Source: Synergistaceae bacterium
Lineage (GTDB): Bacteria > Synergistota > Synergistia > Synergistales > Aminobacteriaceae
DNA length: 57,306 bases
Direction: 5' to 3'
NCBI GenBank assembly: GCA_017454625.1
Contig: JAFTCP010000162.1
Coordinates: 1-57,306, forward strand
Below, in pieces: positions 17,824 through 26,446 of the stretch; positions within the stretch are counted from its first letter, which is position 1, and each line of letters starts with the position of its first letter. The translations under genes were made by a program, and so were the position numbers. A model generated the notes under the pieces. That model was not told where the DNA came from and did no database searches. It saw only the letters and a program-made list of their open reading frames with translations.

Positions 17824-17930
17824 GAGCGATAATATTTTCAGCCGTTAAGCCGTAAAGCTCCTGTTGTCTTGAGTGAGGGCAGACATCAGGAACTCCGAAC
17901 GATAATAATTTAACACGATAATTTATTCTC
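17813..17930 (-). repeat. Frame-preserving partial copy of the dxs 3' end
   Basis: On the minus strand this stretch reads LLSFGVPDVC, ELYGLTAENIIAHEE and stop, matching the authentic Dxs tail LLSFGVPDVC, ELYGLTPENVIAQ. The genuine copy lies immediately upstream in transcription (17950-18087). The frame stays open through the copy and ends with TAA at 17813-17815, overlapping the tlyA start. It has no start codon context of its own. It looks like a duplication of the dxs-tlyA junction that kept the overlapping stop/start arrangement. Confidence 0.8.
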
Positions 17931-19917
17931 ATCCCTGAGCCTCTGACTTAACAAGAAACTTTTTGCATTGAGCGATTACGTTTTCAGGTGTCAAGCCGTA
18001 AAGTTCCCTTTGTTCGGTTTGAGTAGCGTGTTTGACGCAGACATCAGGAACTCCGAACGATAATAATCTCACGGGATAATTTTTCTCAGCAATTCTCGAA
18101 GCTACGGCCTCGCCTAATCCTCCGGGCATGTAATTTTCCTCGAGAACGGCGACAAGCTCATAACTCCGCAAAATTTCATCAATAATATCAAGATTAAGCG
18201 GCTTAATTTTCCGGACATCATAGACAGCTGGCGAGTAAAATTTTTCATGTTCAGTTGTTGTGTCGTTATGAATTTTCTCACGTTCAGCGTCAATCCCCGC
18301 TATTTTTCTAGGAGTTATTGCGTCATCGTTATCGGCAAAATTTTTCTCAGGCATTGTGTCATCATGAGCAGTGGTTTTTTCTTCGCATTCAGTATCAAGC
18401 GTGATATTCTCAGCAAGATTTTTCACATCAAGCATAGTACTCACGCTCGCGCCATTTCCCAGCAATGCCCATTTTTCGCCGTCAGCCAGCTTCACAATAT
18501 CATCACTGACAGCCGCAAAATTATTTTCCGGGATTTTTCCTCGTGGATAACGTATCAAAGTCGGGCCGTCTCTCGTTGAGGCTTTCAACATCGCATCTTT
18601 CAGGGAAAATTCATCGCATGGCGTGTAAATTTCGAGATTAGGAATTGCGCGCCCCCATGAAATGTCGAGTAAGCCTTGATGAGTGTCGCCGTCGGATCCG
18701 GCCAATCCTGCACGGTCAACCATTATCACGACGGGTAAATTTTGTAGCGCTATATCATGAACGAGCTGATCCATTGCACGTTGTAAGAATGTAGAGTAAA
18801 TGAACACCCAAGGACGCATACCTCCAGCCGCCAGACCTGCCGCCATCGTGAGCATATGACTTTCAGCAATTCCAACGTCGAAAAATCTTGCAGGGAAAGC
18901 CCGCGCGAATTTCTCAAGTTTTACCCCCGTAACCATTGCCGCCGTGAAACACACAATTCTTTCATCCTTCATGGCGAGTTCTTCAGCAATCTTTGATGCC
19001 GCTTCGCTCCAAGTTCGTGATTTTACTTCATTGGCCGGTGAAACTTGATGATATTTCGTCGGGTCAGCCTCAGCTTCAGCTAATCCCTTGCCTTTAATCG
19101 TGTTGAAGTGTAACAGAACAGGACGGTAATAATTCTTCGCGAGTTCAAGCATTTTCTCGGCGTTCTTAATATCATGTCCGTCGAACGGCCCCCAATAATT
19201 TATTCCGAGTTCGTCAAAAATATTGTTGGGCTTGACGAGAAATTTTATGAAATCCCGAACTTTTTCGAGATATTTACTTCCTTCAACGCCTAAAATTCTT
19301 CGCAGTTTGTTCTTCACTCGCCTGTAAAACGTGTTCGCTGAAAGTCTCGCAAGCATCGTTGAGAAGCCGCCGACCCTGTTTGAAATTGAATGTCTGTTGT
19401 CGTTGAGAATTATGATAAAGTTTGTGTGTGTCTCCTGAACGTAATTCAACGCCTCGAATGCCAGCCCGTTAATCAATGAAGCATCGCCGATGAAAGCTAT
19501 AACGTTTCGTTTCTCGTGCAATAAATCCCTCGCTTTAGCCATTCCCAACGCCGCAGATATTGACGTGCTAGAATGTCCCGTGTTGAAATGATCGCAAGGG
19601 CTTTCACTTCGTCGGGGAAAACCTGAAATCCCGTCTTTTAGCCTTAACGTGTGGAACTGGTCAAATCTGTCCGTCAAAATTTTATATGGATAAGATTGAT
19701 GGCCAACGTCAAAAATTATTCGGTCATTAAACGGGTCAAACGTTCTGAGCATCGCGATCGTCAACTCAACAACTCCAAGCGAAGAGCCTAAATGTCCGCC
19801 GTTCTGTTTCACGGTGTCTATAATAACTGCCCTTACCTCGTCAGCAAGCAAGGGCAGAAATTTTTCATCAATACGCAATAAATCTTCTCGTGTAAATCCT
19901 GGCTTCAGAAATTCCAT
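17929..19917 (-). CDS. dxs: 1-deoxy-D-xylulose-5-phosphate synthase with an inserted segment
   Basis: A 662-residue thiamine-diphosphate enzyme that condenses pyruvate and glyceraldehyde 3-phosphate, the first step of the MEP isoprenoid pathway. Visible marks are HLGSSLGVVELT, the split thiamine motif GDASL...NDN (the family norm is GDG), the transketolase pyrimidine domain with DRAGLAGSDGDTHQGLLD, and the C-terminal domain ending in ELYGL. Between LGNGASVSTML and YDVRKIKPLNLD there is an extra stretch of roughly 60 mostly acidic and polar residues (from about 490 to 550) not found in typical Dxs, which is about 620 residues long. It lies between the GAF-like gene and tlyA on the same strand. 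Function is probably kept, since the catalytic motifs are intact. Confidence 0.9.
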   Translation of the reverse strand: MEFLKPGFTREDLLRIDEKFLPLLADEVRAVIIDTVKQNGGHLGSSLGVVELTIAMLRTFDPFNDRIIFDVGHQSYPYKILTDRFDQFHTLRLKDGISGFPRRSESPCDHFNTGHSSTSISAALGMAKARDLLHEKRNVIAFIGDASLINGLAFEALNYVQETHTNFIIILNDNRHSISNRVGGFSTMLARLSANTFYRRVKNKLRRILGVEGSKYLEKVRDFIKFLVKPNNIFDELGINYWGPFDGHDIKNAEKMLELAKNYYRPVLLHFNTIKGKGLAEAEADPTKYHQVSPANEVKSRTWSEAASKIAEELAMKDERIVCFTAAMVTGVKLEKFARAFPARFFDVGIAESHMLTMAAGLAAGGMRPWVFIYSTFLQRAMDQLVHDIALQNLPVVIMVDRAGLAGSDGDTHQGLLDISWGRAIPNLEIYTPCDEFSLKDAMLKASTRDGPTLIRYPRGKIPENNFAAVSDDIVKLADGEKWALLGNGASVSTMLDVKNLAENITLDTECEEKTTAHDDTMPEKNFADNDDAITPRKIAGIDAEREKIHNDTTTEHEKFYSPAVYDVRKIKPLNLDIIDEILRSYELVAVLEENYMPGGLGEAVASRIAEKNYPVRLLSFGVPDVCVKHATQTEQRELYGLTPENVIAQCKKFLVKSEAQG

Positions 19918-19929
19918 ATCACATTAATT

Positions 19930-21315
19930 TTACTCAAAACGTCTGAACTCATACGCCGCAAACTGAGCTATTAACTGCAACGAAGCAAGCTGTGAACGGT
20001 CAAGTGCGTTTGTTCCCTTTTGACCTGCTCCGAGCGCGAGAATGCCGACCAAAGAATTATCATCACAGACCGGGAAAATATATTTTGCATCAGAACTCTT
20101 CAGCGCATCTTTCCAAGGACATCCGGCCAATCCCCAAGATTTAAATATTGCGTCAGGAGATTTTTCCGTGAGGTCATAATAGGAGTTGTTGATATTTGCA
20201 ACTGAAGCTGGGCTTGATGACGGCAGAAGTGTCGGATCCATATCGGCTTTGATGCTTCCCGTGCGGTATTCGGTGATTGCGTAACCTTTGCGGGCTTTGT
20301 TCCATGTCGCTAATAAACAATTCTGCATACGGCATTGTTCCATGAAAATATCAACGAGCAATGATAAAAATCTTGATTTGTCTTCGGCACCGCGTAAAAT
20401 TTTCAGGACGTTCGAGAGCGACAAAACCGTAAATTCTCCGGTAGAGATATTTGCTTGAGCCTGTTGTGATTGAATGCGTAAATTGTTAATCGCGATTGCC
20501 CGGACGGCTAAATTTCCGAGTAACTCTAAGAAGTTCATAGTCTGGTCATCAGGCAGTTCATCCCACTGGATTAAACAGAACAATCTGCAATCACCTTCAG
20601 CGACGGGCAAAACGACTTCAGCAATCTCCTCATTATTCTTAACGACAACGGGAGCGGGCGGCAAAATCTGGGAGGCGTAAATTCCTTTTCGTTCGGGGAT
20701 ATTTTCGGCTTTGCCGTTGAAGACGGATAAATAATTCCCCTCATCTTTAAGAATTGCTACGGACTTCGGGAATAAGCTCTCACGCAATACGTCGGTCAAG
20801 AACGAAGCAAAATATTGAAGAGGCATCGGCTCAAAGATTGAAGCTAACGTGCTCTTAGTCGCTAAAATCATGTAGGACAGGCGCGATAATTTCTTCTCCG
20901 TATCAGAAATTTTCTTATAAGTCTGCCATAATCCTATTAATCCAGCGTAAGGCTTTAACTCTTCGATTAGTGCGTCAGGTTTAGCCGGTTTATTCTGGAG
21001 CAGAATATAAATTTTCCATTGGCCGCCCCGAACTCTGACAACTCCCGGCCAATCTTTAATGCCATCGGAATAATCAAGCTCGTAATTCTCTTTTGCAACG
21101 CCTGACGTGAATAATTTCGTGATATTATCTTCAAGCGTCAATGATTGAGGAATGACTCCGGCAGCATCCATAACGTTGAGTTTGCCTGAGTCTTCGGGTT
21201 CGACGACGAGAGCTTTAATATTTTTCTCGGTGAGATAATCCGTTAAACTTTTGAGTGCTCCGCCATTTACGAGAAAATCTATTTTACTGTAAAGATTACT
21301 AATATTTTCGGACAT
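19930..21315 (-). CDS. GAF-domain-like protein of unknown role
   Basis: A 461-residue protein that I do not recognise by name. The middle and C-terminal parts have the alternating strand-helix pattern of GAF domains; the last one ends with YIFPVCDDNSLVGILALG and LQLIAQFAAYEF, as GAF domains usually do. A short helix at about 285-315 may dimerise the protein. No enzymatic output domain, membrane segment or signal peptide is visible. It is the first gene of the minus-strand unit with dxs 13 bp downstream, and divergent from the flagellar operon, so it could sense a small molecule for either neighbour. This is inference only. Confidence 0.6.
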   Translation of the reverse strand: MSENISNLYSKIDFLVNGGALKSLTDYLTEKNIKALVVEPEDSGKLNVMDAAGVIPQSLTLEDNITKLFTSGVAKENYELDYSDGIKDWPGVVRVRGGQWKIYILLQNKPAKPDALIEELKPYAGLIGLWQTYKKISDTEKKLSRLSYMILATKSTLASIFEPMPLQYFASFLTDVLRESLFPKSVAILKDEGNYLSVFNGKAENIPERKGIYASQILPPAPVVVKNNEEIAEVVLPVAEGDCRLFCLIQWDELPDDQTMNFLELLGNLAVRAIAINNLRIQSQQAQANISTGEFTVLSLSNVLKILRGAEDKSRFLSLLVDIFMEQCRMQNCLLATWNKARKGYAITEYRTGSIKADMDPTLLPSSSPASVANINNSYYDLTEKSPDAIFKSWGLAGCPWKDALKSSDAKYIFPVCDDNSLVGILALGAGQKGTNALDRSQLASLQLIAQFAAYEFRRFE

Positions 21316-21383
21316 GAGAGATTTAGTTACACCTCCGGCGAAATTTTTATTGCTTTATTTTATCGCTTTTTGCGTTCAAATCG

Positions 21384-21389
21384 TATAAT
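21384..21389 (+). promoter_or_regulatory. -10-like element before the flagellar operon
   Basis: TATAAT at 21384-21389 lies about 105 bp before flbD in the 179-bp divergent region (21316-21494). No matching -35 and no clear sigma-28 motif was found. The rest of the region is AT-rich without other recognisable features. Confidence 0.3.
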
Positions 21390-21494
21390 ATTACAATTAA
21401 TCCTGAAAAATTTTTAAGGATACGTATAAATTCATGCATAAAAATTCATCTAAGCATAAACATAATAAATATAAAGGGGCTGGCGTTCTGAATT

Positions 21495-21713
21495 ATGATT
21501 GAAGTACATCGCTTGAACGGTGAAGCATTTCTGTTGAACTCCGACATGATTGAGACGATTGACGTAACGCCGGATACTGTTTTGCGTCTTCTGAATGGTC
21601 ATCGCTATATTGTGCGCGAAAAAGTCAAGGACGTATACAGAAAGATTATAGCCTTCAGGAAAGCGGCGGGCTATACGTGCATAATTGCGAACACGGCGGA
21701 TGAATCAGAATAA
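21495..21713 (+). CDS. flbD: FlbD-family flagellar protein
   Basis: A 72-residue protein with the complete FlbD (SwrD-like) pattern: it begins IEVHRLNG, continues LNSDMIETID and DTVLRLLNG, and ends with a VREKVKDVYRKI helix. In Gram-positive bacteria the homologue is needed for full motor power and swarming. It opens the flagellar operon, with motA starting 21 bp downstream. Short soluble protein without signals. Confidence 0.85.
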   Translation: MIEVHRLNGEAFLLNSDMIETIDVTPDTVLRLLNGHRYIVREKVKDVYRKIIAFRKAAGYTCIIANTADESE

Positions 21714-21734
21714 AAATATTAGAGGTGGCTTAAT

Positions 21735-22508
21735 TTGGATTTAACAAGTCTTATAGGATTTCTTGCGACATGGATTTTAGTCATCGCATCAATGGCTTCG
21801 GGCGGAAATATCGGAGCGTATTTTGATGTTCCCTCACTCATGATTACAATCGGCGGAGCAATCGGAGCAACAATCATCTCAAATCCCGGCGACAGGCTCA
21901 AAGCATTCGGAGGCTGTATGAAGAACGTATTTACTTTCAAGGAGCCGGATCTTGTTGCGATGATACAAATGATTGTGAGTTTCGCGGAAAAAGCACGCCG
22001 TGAAGGTTTGCTTTCTCTTGAAGCTGATGTTGCGGAAGTCGACAGTGATTTTATGCGCAAAGCAATTCAGCTTGTTGTTGACGGAACAGACCCGGAACTT
22101 GTGCGGGCAATTCTTGATACTGAAATCGGAAATTTTGAGGATAGGCACAGCGCGAATAAAGCCGTGTTCGACAACTTAACGGAGTTTGCGCCGTCATTCG
22201 GAATGATCGGAACGTTAATCGGATTAATTGCAATGTTAGGAAACTTATCCGACGTTAACGCGCTTGGTCCCGGTATGGCCGTTGCATTAATCACGACGAT
22301 GTACGGTTCAATGATGGCTAACATGTTCGGCTCTCCAGTGAGTAAGAAATTGGCCGCACGTTCAGCTCAGGAAGTCAAATCAATGGAGTTAATGGTTGAG
22401 GGAATTTTAGCGATACAGGCCGGCGAGAACCCGAGAACTGTCGAAGAAAAGCTGAAAGTTTACTTGCCGCCGAAACTTCGTGAAGCGTTCAACCAGGAGG
22501 AAGGTTAA
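21735..22508 (+). CDS. motA: Flagellar motor stator protein MotA
   Basis: A 257-residue inner-membrane protein with four membrane segments, the proton- or sodium-channel partner of MotB. Typical features are the N-terminal LIGFLATWILVIASMASGG, the cytoplasmic loop that contacts FliG, and the GTLIGLIAML and MYGSMMANMFGSPV segments. The start is TTG at 21735, supported by AGAGGTGG about seven bases upstream and by the usual MotA start. motB follows after 3 bp. Confidence 0.93.
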   Translation: MDLTSLIGFLATWILVIASMASGGNIGAYFDVPSLMITIGGAIGATIISNPGDRLKAFGGCMKNVFTFKEPDLVAMIQMIVSFAEKARREGLLSLEADVAEVDSDFMRKAIQLVVDGTDPELVRAILDTEIGNFEDRHSANKAVFDNLTEFAPSFGMIGTLIGLIAMLGNLSDVNALGPGMAVALITTMYGSMMANMFGSPVSKKLAARSAQEVKSMELMVEGILAIQAGENPRTVEEKLKVYLPPKLREAFNQEEG

Positions 22509-22511
22509 ACT

Positions 22512-23240
22512 ATGGCACGACAAAAGAAACCAGAAGAGCCGGGATTATCCGCACCGTTTTACATGGGAACTTACGGCGACATGGTAACATTGATACTTTG
22601 CTTCTTCATATTGTTGTTCGCTATGTCGTCTATTGATAGTCAGAAATTCCAGAAGGCTTTGTTATCATTGCGAGGTTCACTCGGAGTTTTGAAAGGCGGA
22701 GTTACGACGGAAGAATCCCAAGATCCCAACAAGAGCGGAGAAATGGGAACAAGTCCCGGAGCAAGTGAACGCGTCGAGATTGACACGAGGCATGTAGCTT
22801 ACACGTTGAACTCGTTTTTGCGTTCTGAGAATTTGACGAGGGATATTCAAGTTTCGATTAATCAGCGCGGAGTTGCCGTATCAATCAGCGATCAATTTTT
22901 GTTCCTGCCCGGTCGTGCGGATTTGAGACCTGAAGGAAGACGAGCATTATACAAAATTTCGGAGCTTGTCAGGGATCATGTTCCTGCGGCGGCTGTCGAA
23001 GGTCATACGGATTCGGGCGTTCTCAACGGAGGAATTTACCGCGACAACTGGGGATTAAGCGCGATGAGAGCGGCAGCAGTAGCTTCATACATGGAGAGTG
23101 CAGGAGGTTTTGAGGCGAATAAACTTCAGGCGGTCGGTTACAGTTCAGCACAGCCGATTGTTCCGAATGATACGCCGGAGCATAGGGCCTTGAATAGAAG
23201 AGTAGAGATTGTATTTTTGTCGCAATATCCCAAACGTTAA
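22512..23240 (+). CDS. motB: Flagellar motor protein MotB
   Basis: A 242-residue stator protein with one membrane segment after a short basic N-terminus. Asp23 in MGTYGDMVTLILCFF is the ion-binding residue of the channel. The C-terminal OmpA-like domain, with VEGHTDSG and NRRVEIVFL, binds peptidoglycan and anchors the stator. It is translationally close to motA (3 bp gap) and followed by the hicBA insertion. Confidence 0.93.
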   Translation: MARQKKPEEPGLSAPFYMGTYGDMVTLILCFFILLFAMSSIDSQKFQKALLSLRGSLGVLKGGVTTEESQDPNKSGEMGTSPGASERVEIDTRHVAYTLNSFLRSENLTRDIQVSINQRGVAVSISDQFLFLPGRADLRPEGRRALYKISELVRDHVPAAAVEGHTDSGVLNGGIYRDNWGLSAMRAAAVASYMESAGGFEANKLQAVGYSSAQPIVPNDTPEHRALNRRVEIVFLSQYPKR

Positions 23241-23252
23241 GGAGGAAAAATT

Positions 23253-23495
23253 ATGCAATTTACAGCATGCTATACGAAACTTAAAGACGGCTATATGGGG
23301 CAGCTTTTAGACTGGCCGAATGTTATAACGGATGGTAAAACTATTGAGGAATGTGAAGAAATGCTGAAAGATGCCGCGCGTGAAATGGCACTTGCATATT
23401 ATGAAGACGATGACGAAATTCCTCATCTGCCCTTTGCTGTGAAGCCCATATCTGTAGAAATAGAGAAAGAGGCTTTACTCGCTAATGTCTGTTAA
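23253..23495 (+). CDS. hicB: HicB-type antitoxin
   Basis: An 80-residue HicB-fold protein. MQFTACYTKLKDGYMGQLLDWPNVITDG is the HicB pattern of a beta sheet ending in a loop, followed by a helix with KTIEECEEMLKDAA. The domain is a partly degraded RNase H-like fold that blocks HicA. No C-terminal DNA-binding helix is obvious. A strong AAGGAGGAAAA site precedes the ATG. Here hicB precedes hicA, and the pair sits between motB and fliL in the flagellar operon. Confidence 0.85.
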   Translation: MQFTACYTKLKDGYMGQLLDWPNVITDGKTIEECEEMLKDAAREMALAYYEDDDEIPHLPFAVKPISVEIEKEALLANVC

Positions 23496-23676
23496 GCGCA
23501 GAGATATTATTAGACACTTCAAGAAGCACGGCTTTTATCTTAAACGAGAGGGTGCTAACCACAGTATTTATGTCAATGATGAAGGTCGTCGTGTTCCAAT
23601 AGGACGGCATAAAGTTTTCGACAGGATAAAGGCTAATATTCTCTGCAAAGAAGCGGACATCCCGGAAATATTTTAA
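23485..23676 (+). CDS. hicA: HicA-type mRNA interferase toxin
   Basis: A 63-residue double-stranded-RNA-binding-like toxin. KKHGFYLKREGANHSIY carries the conserved catalytic His (usually GSH, here ANH), and VPIGRHKVFDRIKANILCKEADI is the usual second half. HicA cleaves mRNA and tmRNA until HicB neutralises it. Its start overlaps the end of hicB by 11 bp, so the two are translated together. The pair continues in the same direction as the flagellar genes with 14 bp to fliL, so it may be read from the flagellar transcript. Confidence 0.85.
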   Translation: MSVKRRDIIRHFKKHGFYLKREGANHSIYVNDEGRRVPIGRHKVFDRIKANILCKEADIPEIF

Positions 23677-23690
23677 TCATGGAGGAATAA

Positions 23691-24146
23691 ATGAAACGTA
23701 TATTAATTTTCGCAATCGTAGGTCTCGTAATGTTCGGAGCAGGTTTCGGAGGCGGGTTAATTCTCGGTCGTACGATGGCTCCCAAAGATGAAAACGAAAT
23801 CGGCACAGGAAAAGTCATCCAAAATCCCGGCCCAATCGTCTCAATCGGACAGTTCACAAGCAACTTAGCCGGAGCAGGAAGACACGTTTTAGATTGCTCG
23901 CTCGCTCTTGAACTCGTCGAAAAAGAAGGAGCTTCGGCATTAGTCCAAACTCCAGGCTGGATGAACAGGATACGCAGTGAGATATTTATGCTCATGAAAG
24001 ACCGAGTTTATGACGACTTGACCAGCGCAGAAGGAGCCTTGCAATTTGCCGGAGATATTAAGCGTTCGTTAAATCGTATGCTTCCTGATGTCGGCGGTGA
24101 AGCTCCGATTGTCAACGTCCTGTTTGAGAGCATGATTTTACAGTGA
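23691..24146 (+). CDS. fliL: Flagellar basal body-associated protein FliL
   Basis: A 151-residue single-pass membrane protein: IFAIVGLVMFGAGFGGGLIL is the membrane segment, and the remaining periplasmic part has the FliL pattern with YVLD-like RHVLDCSLALELVEK and a C-terminal VNVLFESMILQ. FliL surrounds the stator and supports its function. An AUGGAGGA-type site precedes the ATG. It lies between hicA and fliM. Confidence 0.85.
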   Translation: MKRILIFAIVGLVMFGAGFGGGLILGRTMAPKDENEIGTGKVIQNPGPIVSIGQFTSNLAGAGRHVLDCSLALELVEKEGASALVQTPGWMNRIRSEIFMLMKDRVYDDLTSAEGALQFAGDIKRSLNRMLPDVGGEAPIVNVLFESMILQ

Positions 24147-24161
24147 GGCCGTAAAGAAAAA

Positions 24162-25187
24162 ATGCCTGATGTTTTATCACAGAATGCTATTGATGATTTA
24201 TTAAAATCTATTTCGAGCGGGACAAGCATCGAGGAAATAGCATCAAAAGCTGACGAGTACGCAAAGTTAAAAGTTTACGACTTCAAGCGTCCGGATAAGT
24301 TCAGCAAGGACCAGTTACGCGCAATCCAGATGATTCATGAAAGTTTTGCGCGCCAGATGACGACGGTATTATCAACGCTAATTCGCTCAATCGTCTCGGC
24401 AGAAATCGCTTCAGTTGAACAGTTAGCCTATGAAGAGTTCGTGAATTATATGGTTCAGCCTACAGTTATCGGGTTAATTGAAATGCATCCGTTTGAAGGC
24501 AGCATGTTAATTGAGATTAATCCGGCTTTAGTCTTCACGATTATTGATAGAATGCTCGGAGGACGCGGAACTTTCACCGGACAAATCAGAGAACTCACGG
24601 ACATTGAGAAGACTGTAATTGAGCGCGTCATAATGAGAATATTAGAGCTTCTCGAGGACAGCTGGAGCACGGTTGTAGATGTTCGATTTAGATTTGAGAG
24701 CATGGAGAGTAACCCGTTTTTCGTGCAAATCTGCTCGCCAAGTGATATGGTCCTGGTCGTAATAATGAAGCTGAGAGTTTCCGACGTTGAAGGAATGGTT
24801 AGCTTATGCTTCCCGTATTTCCTGATTGAGCCGATTATGGATAGATTATCTTCACAGCAATGGTTTGCCTCGACAAGCCACAAGGCCGACGACGAAGTTA
24901 AAAACTGGCTGAACAATTCCATGATGCAGGTAAAAATGCCAATGGCTATGGAACTCGGTCATACTGTCTTATCGCTCGGCGACGTTTACGCTTTACAGCC
25001 CGGCGATGTAATCAAACTTGATGAGCTGAAAGATTCGCATATTGACGTTCGTGTTGGCAACCAGATTAGATTTAAGGCTCGGCCCGGAACTCTTAACGGA
25101 CATATGGCGGTTGAACTCACAAAAGTTTTGACGCAGGACATTCCGCAGTTGACCGCTGAAGATGACAAGAAAGGGGACAAAAAATAA
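24162..25187 (+). CDS. fliM: Flagellar motor switch protein FliM
   Basis: A 341-residue C-ring protein. The N-terminal LSQNAIDDLLKSI is the short motif that binds phosphorylated CheY; VYDFKRPDKFSKDQLRAI begins the CheC-like middle domain; LGGRGTFTG and the C-terminal SpoA-like (FliN-type) domain with LKPGD-like LQPGDVIKLDE complete the protein. It switches rotation direction in response to CheY-P. The stop codon abuts the ATG of the next gene, so the two are translationally coupled. Confidence 0.94.
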   Translation: MPDVLSQNAIDDLLKSISSGTSIEEIASKADEYAKLKVYDFKRPDKFSKDQLRAIQMIHESFARQMTTVLSTLIRSIVSAEIASVEQLAYEEFVNYMVQPTVIGLIEMHPFEGSMLIEINPALVFTIIDRMLGGRGTFTGQIRELTDIEKTVIERVIMRILELLEDSWSTVVDVRFRFESMESNPFFVQICSPSDMVLVVIMKLRVSDVEGMVSLCFPYFLIEPIMDRLSSQQWFASTSHKADDEVKNWLNNSMMQVKMPMAMELGHTVLSLGDVYALQPGDVIKLDELKDSHIDVRVGNQIRFKARPGTLNGHMAVELTKVLTQDIPQLTAEDDKKGDKK

Positions 25188-26246
25188 ATGCCTGATGACT
25201 TATTAAGCCCTGATGAAATTAACGCATTACTTTCGGGAGGAGGAGATTTCGGCGATGTTGATGAAATTTCATCGTCGGACGCTGAACAGTTAGCAAAAGT
25301 TGCTGACACCTTCGCTAATTCCGAAAACAGCGTAATAAACATGCTCGCGGGTAAAAATGTTACTACCAATGTCGGAAGTTCTGAAGTCATGACCCAGCAG
25401 GAATTTTCATCAAAATTTTCTGAGCTTCCGTTTTTGTTCTCGAGCACATTCGGCGGAATGGAGGATATTCCTTTAGCTCTCGTTGTTGACCAGAAGGGAG
25501 CATTAACTCTCGCTGACTTAATGATGGGCGGAGGAGGAACAGCATTACCAGAGCCAAGCGATTTATACTGGAACGCCGCACAGGAAGGTTTGAGCCAGGT
25601 AATTGGTTCAGCGTTTACGAGTTTGAGCGGATTACTCGGCAACAGAAAGTTAATGCCTAACAACACGACTTCAGCATTAGGCGAAGACGACTGGCGGGCA
25701 TTCTCGCTTGAACCTGCTGACAAAAAAATTTGGGCAAGTCCCGTAAGCGTGAATATCGAGGGATTAAGCCCGTTTAATATCTGGACATGCTTGACGCTCG
25801 ACAACGCTATAAATATTGCCGGATACATGCGCGATGCTATCGAGGGCAGACAGCCTAAGCCGGATTCATCAAGTAATAACCCTATGGGAGGAGGCGGACT
25901 AATGGGAGGAAGACAGAACGCAGGCCCAGCTGTTGACGTTAGACCTGCTGCGTTTCAGCCGTTGGGAGGCGGAAGCGGAGGAGGTGCGCCGAGTCCGATA
26001 GATTTAATTGCTGATATTCCCGTTCGTGTTACTGTTGAACTCGGAAAAGCGCGTAAAAGTGTCTCAGAAATTCTTGCGCTGACAGCCGGAGCAGTCGTTG
26101 AACTCGACAAAATGGCCGGTGAGCCTGTTGATATTCTCGTCAACGGAAAATTAATTGCTCATGGTGAAGTTGTCGTTATCGATGAAAATTTCGGCGTGAG
26201 AATTACGGACATAATTCCGGGCGGAGCGGCAAGAGCGGCATCATAA
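25188..26246 (+). CDS. fliY: Flagellar motor switch protein FliY/FliN
   Basis: A 352-residue switch protein with three parts: an N-terminal LLSPDEINALLSGGG motif like the CheY-binding end of FliM, a CheC-like middle domain, a flexible Gly-rich linker (about 225-265), and a C-terminal FliN/SpoA domain with DIPVRVTVELGKARKSV and VDILVNGKLIAHGEVV. The long form is normally called FliY and can have CheY-P phosphatase activity; I cannot verify the phosphatase residues, so FliN with an extension is the alternative. It starts with no gap after fliM and ends before the motif-rich region upstream of cheY. Confidence 0.88.
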   Translation: MPDDLLSPDEINALLSGGGDFGDVDEISSSDAEQLAKVADTFANSENSVINMLAGKNVTTNVGSSEVMTQQEFSSKFSELPFLFSSTFGGMEDIPLALVVDQKGALTLADLMMGGGGTALPEPSDLYWNAAQEGLSQVIGSAFTSLSGLLGNRKLMPNNTTSALGEDDWRAFSLEPADKKIWASPVSVNIEGLSPFNIWTCLTLDNAINIAGYMRDAIEGRQPKPDSSSNNPMGGGGLMGGRQNAGPAVDVRPAAFQPLGGGSGGGAPSPIDLIADIPVRVTVELGKARKSVSEILALTAGAVVELDKMAGEPVDILVNGKLIAHGEVVVIDENFGVRITDIIPGGAARAAS

Positions 26247-26259
26247 TTTTTTCAGCACA

Positions 26260-26311
26260 AAAATAGAACGTGTTATATTTTTATGCAGAATAATAGAACG
26301 TGTTATATTTT
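26260..26311. promoter_or_regulatory. Two tandem copies of the 22-bp palindromic motif upstream of cheY
   Basis: Copy 2 at 26260-26281 has half-sites AAAATAGAAC and GTTATATTTT around GT. Copy 3 at 26290-26311 has ATAATAGAAC and GTTATATTTT around GT. Their starts are exactly 30 bp apart, about three helical turns, which would place two bound dimers on the same face of the DNA. They lie between fliY and the cheY promoter. Confidence 0.6.
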
Positions 26312-26386
26312 GATGATAATTTTGTGATTGGGATTTATAAAATTTTCGGGACAAAGAGTTTCAAGCAAATAATTAATTTTATTTCG

Positions 26387-26395
26387 TGTTATAAT
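26387..26395 (+). promoter_or_regulatory. Extended -10 promoter for cheY and the export genes
   Basis: TGTTATAAT at 26387-26395 is a perfect extended -10; no -35 is evident. It lies 51 bp before the cheY ATG and probably drives cheY-fliO-fliP-fliQ-fliR-flhB separately from the motA-fliY part. The same element precedes the esterase gene at 43885. Confidence 0.55.
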
Positions 26396-26446
26396 GCAAT
26401 AAAATTTTCCATACTTATATAAATTTTAATCGGGGGAGTTTTCAGG

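Noticed and set aside
24986-25828. 280-codon minus-strand frame inside fliM/fliY
   Set aside because: Ser/Pro/Leu-rich antisense shadow of two clear flagellar genes.
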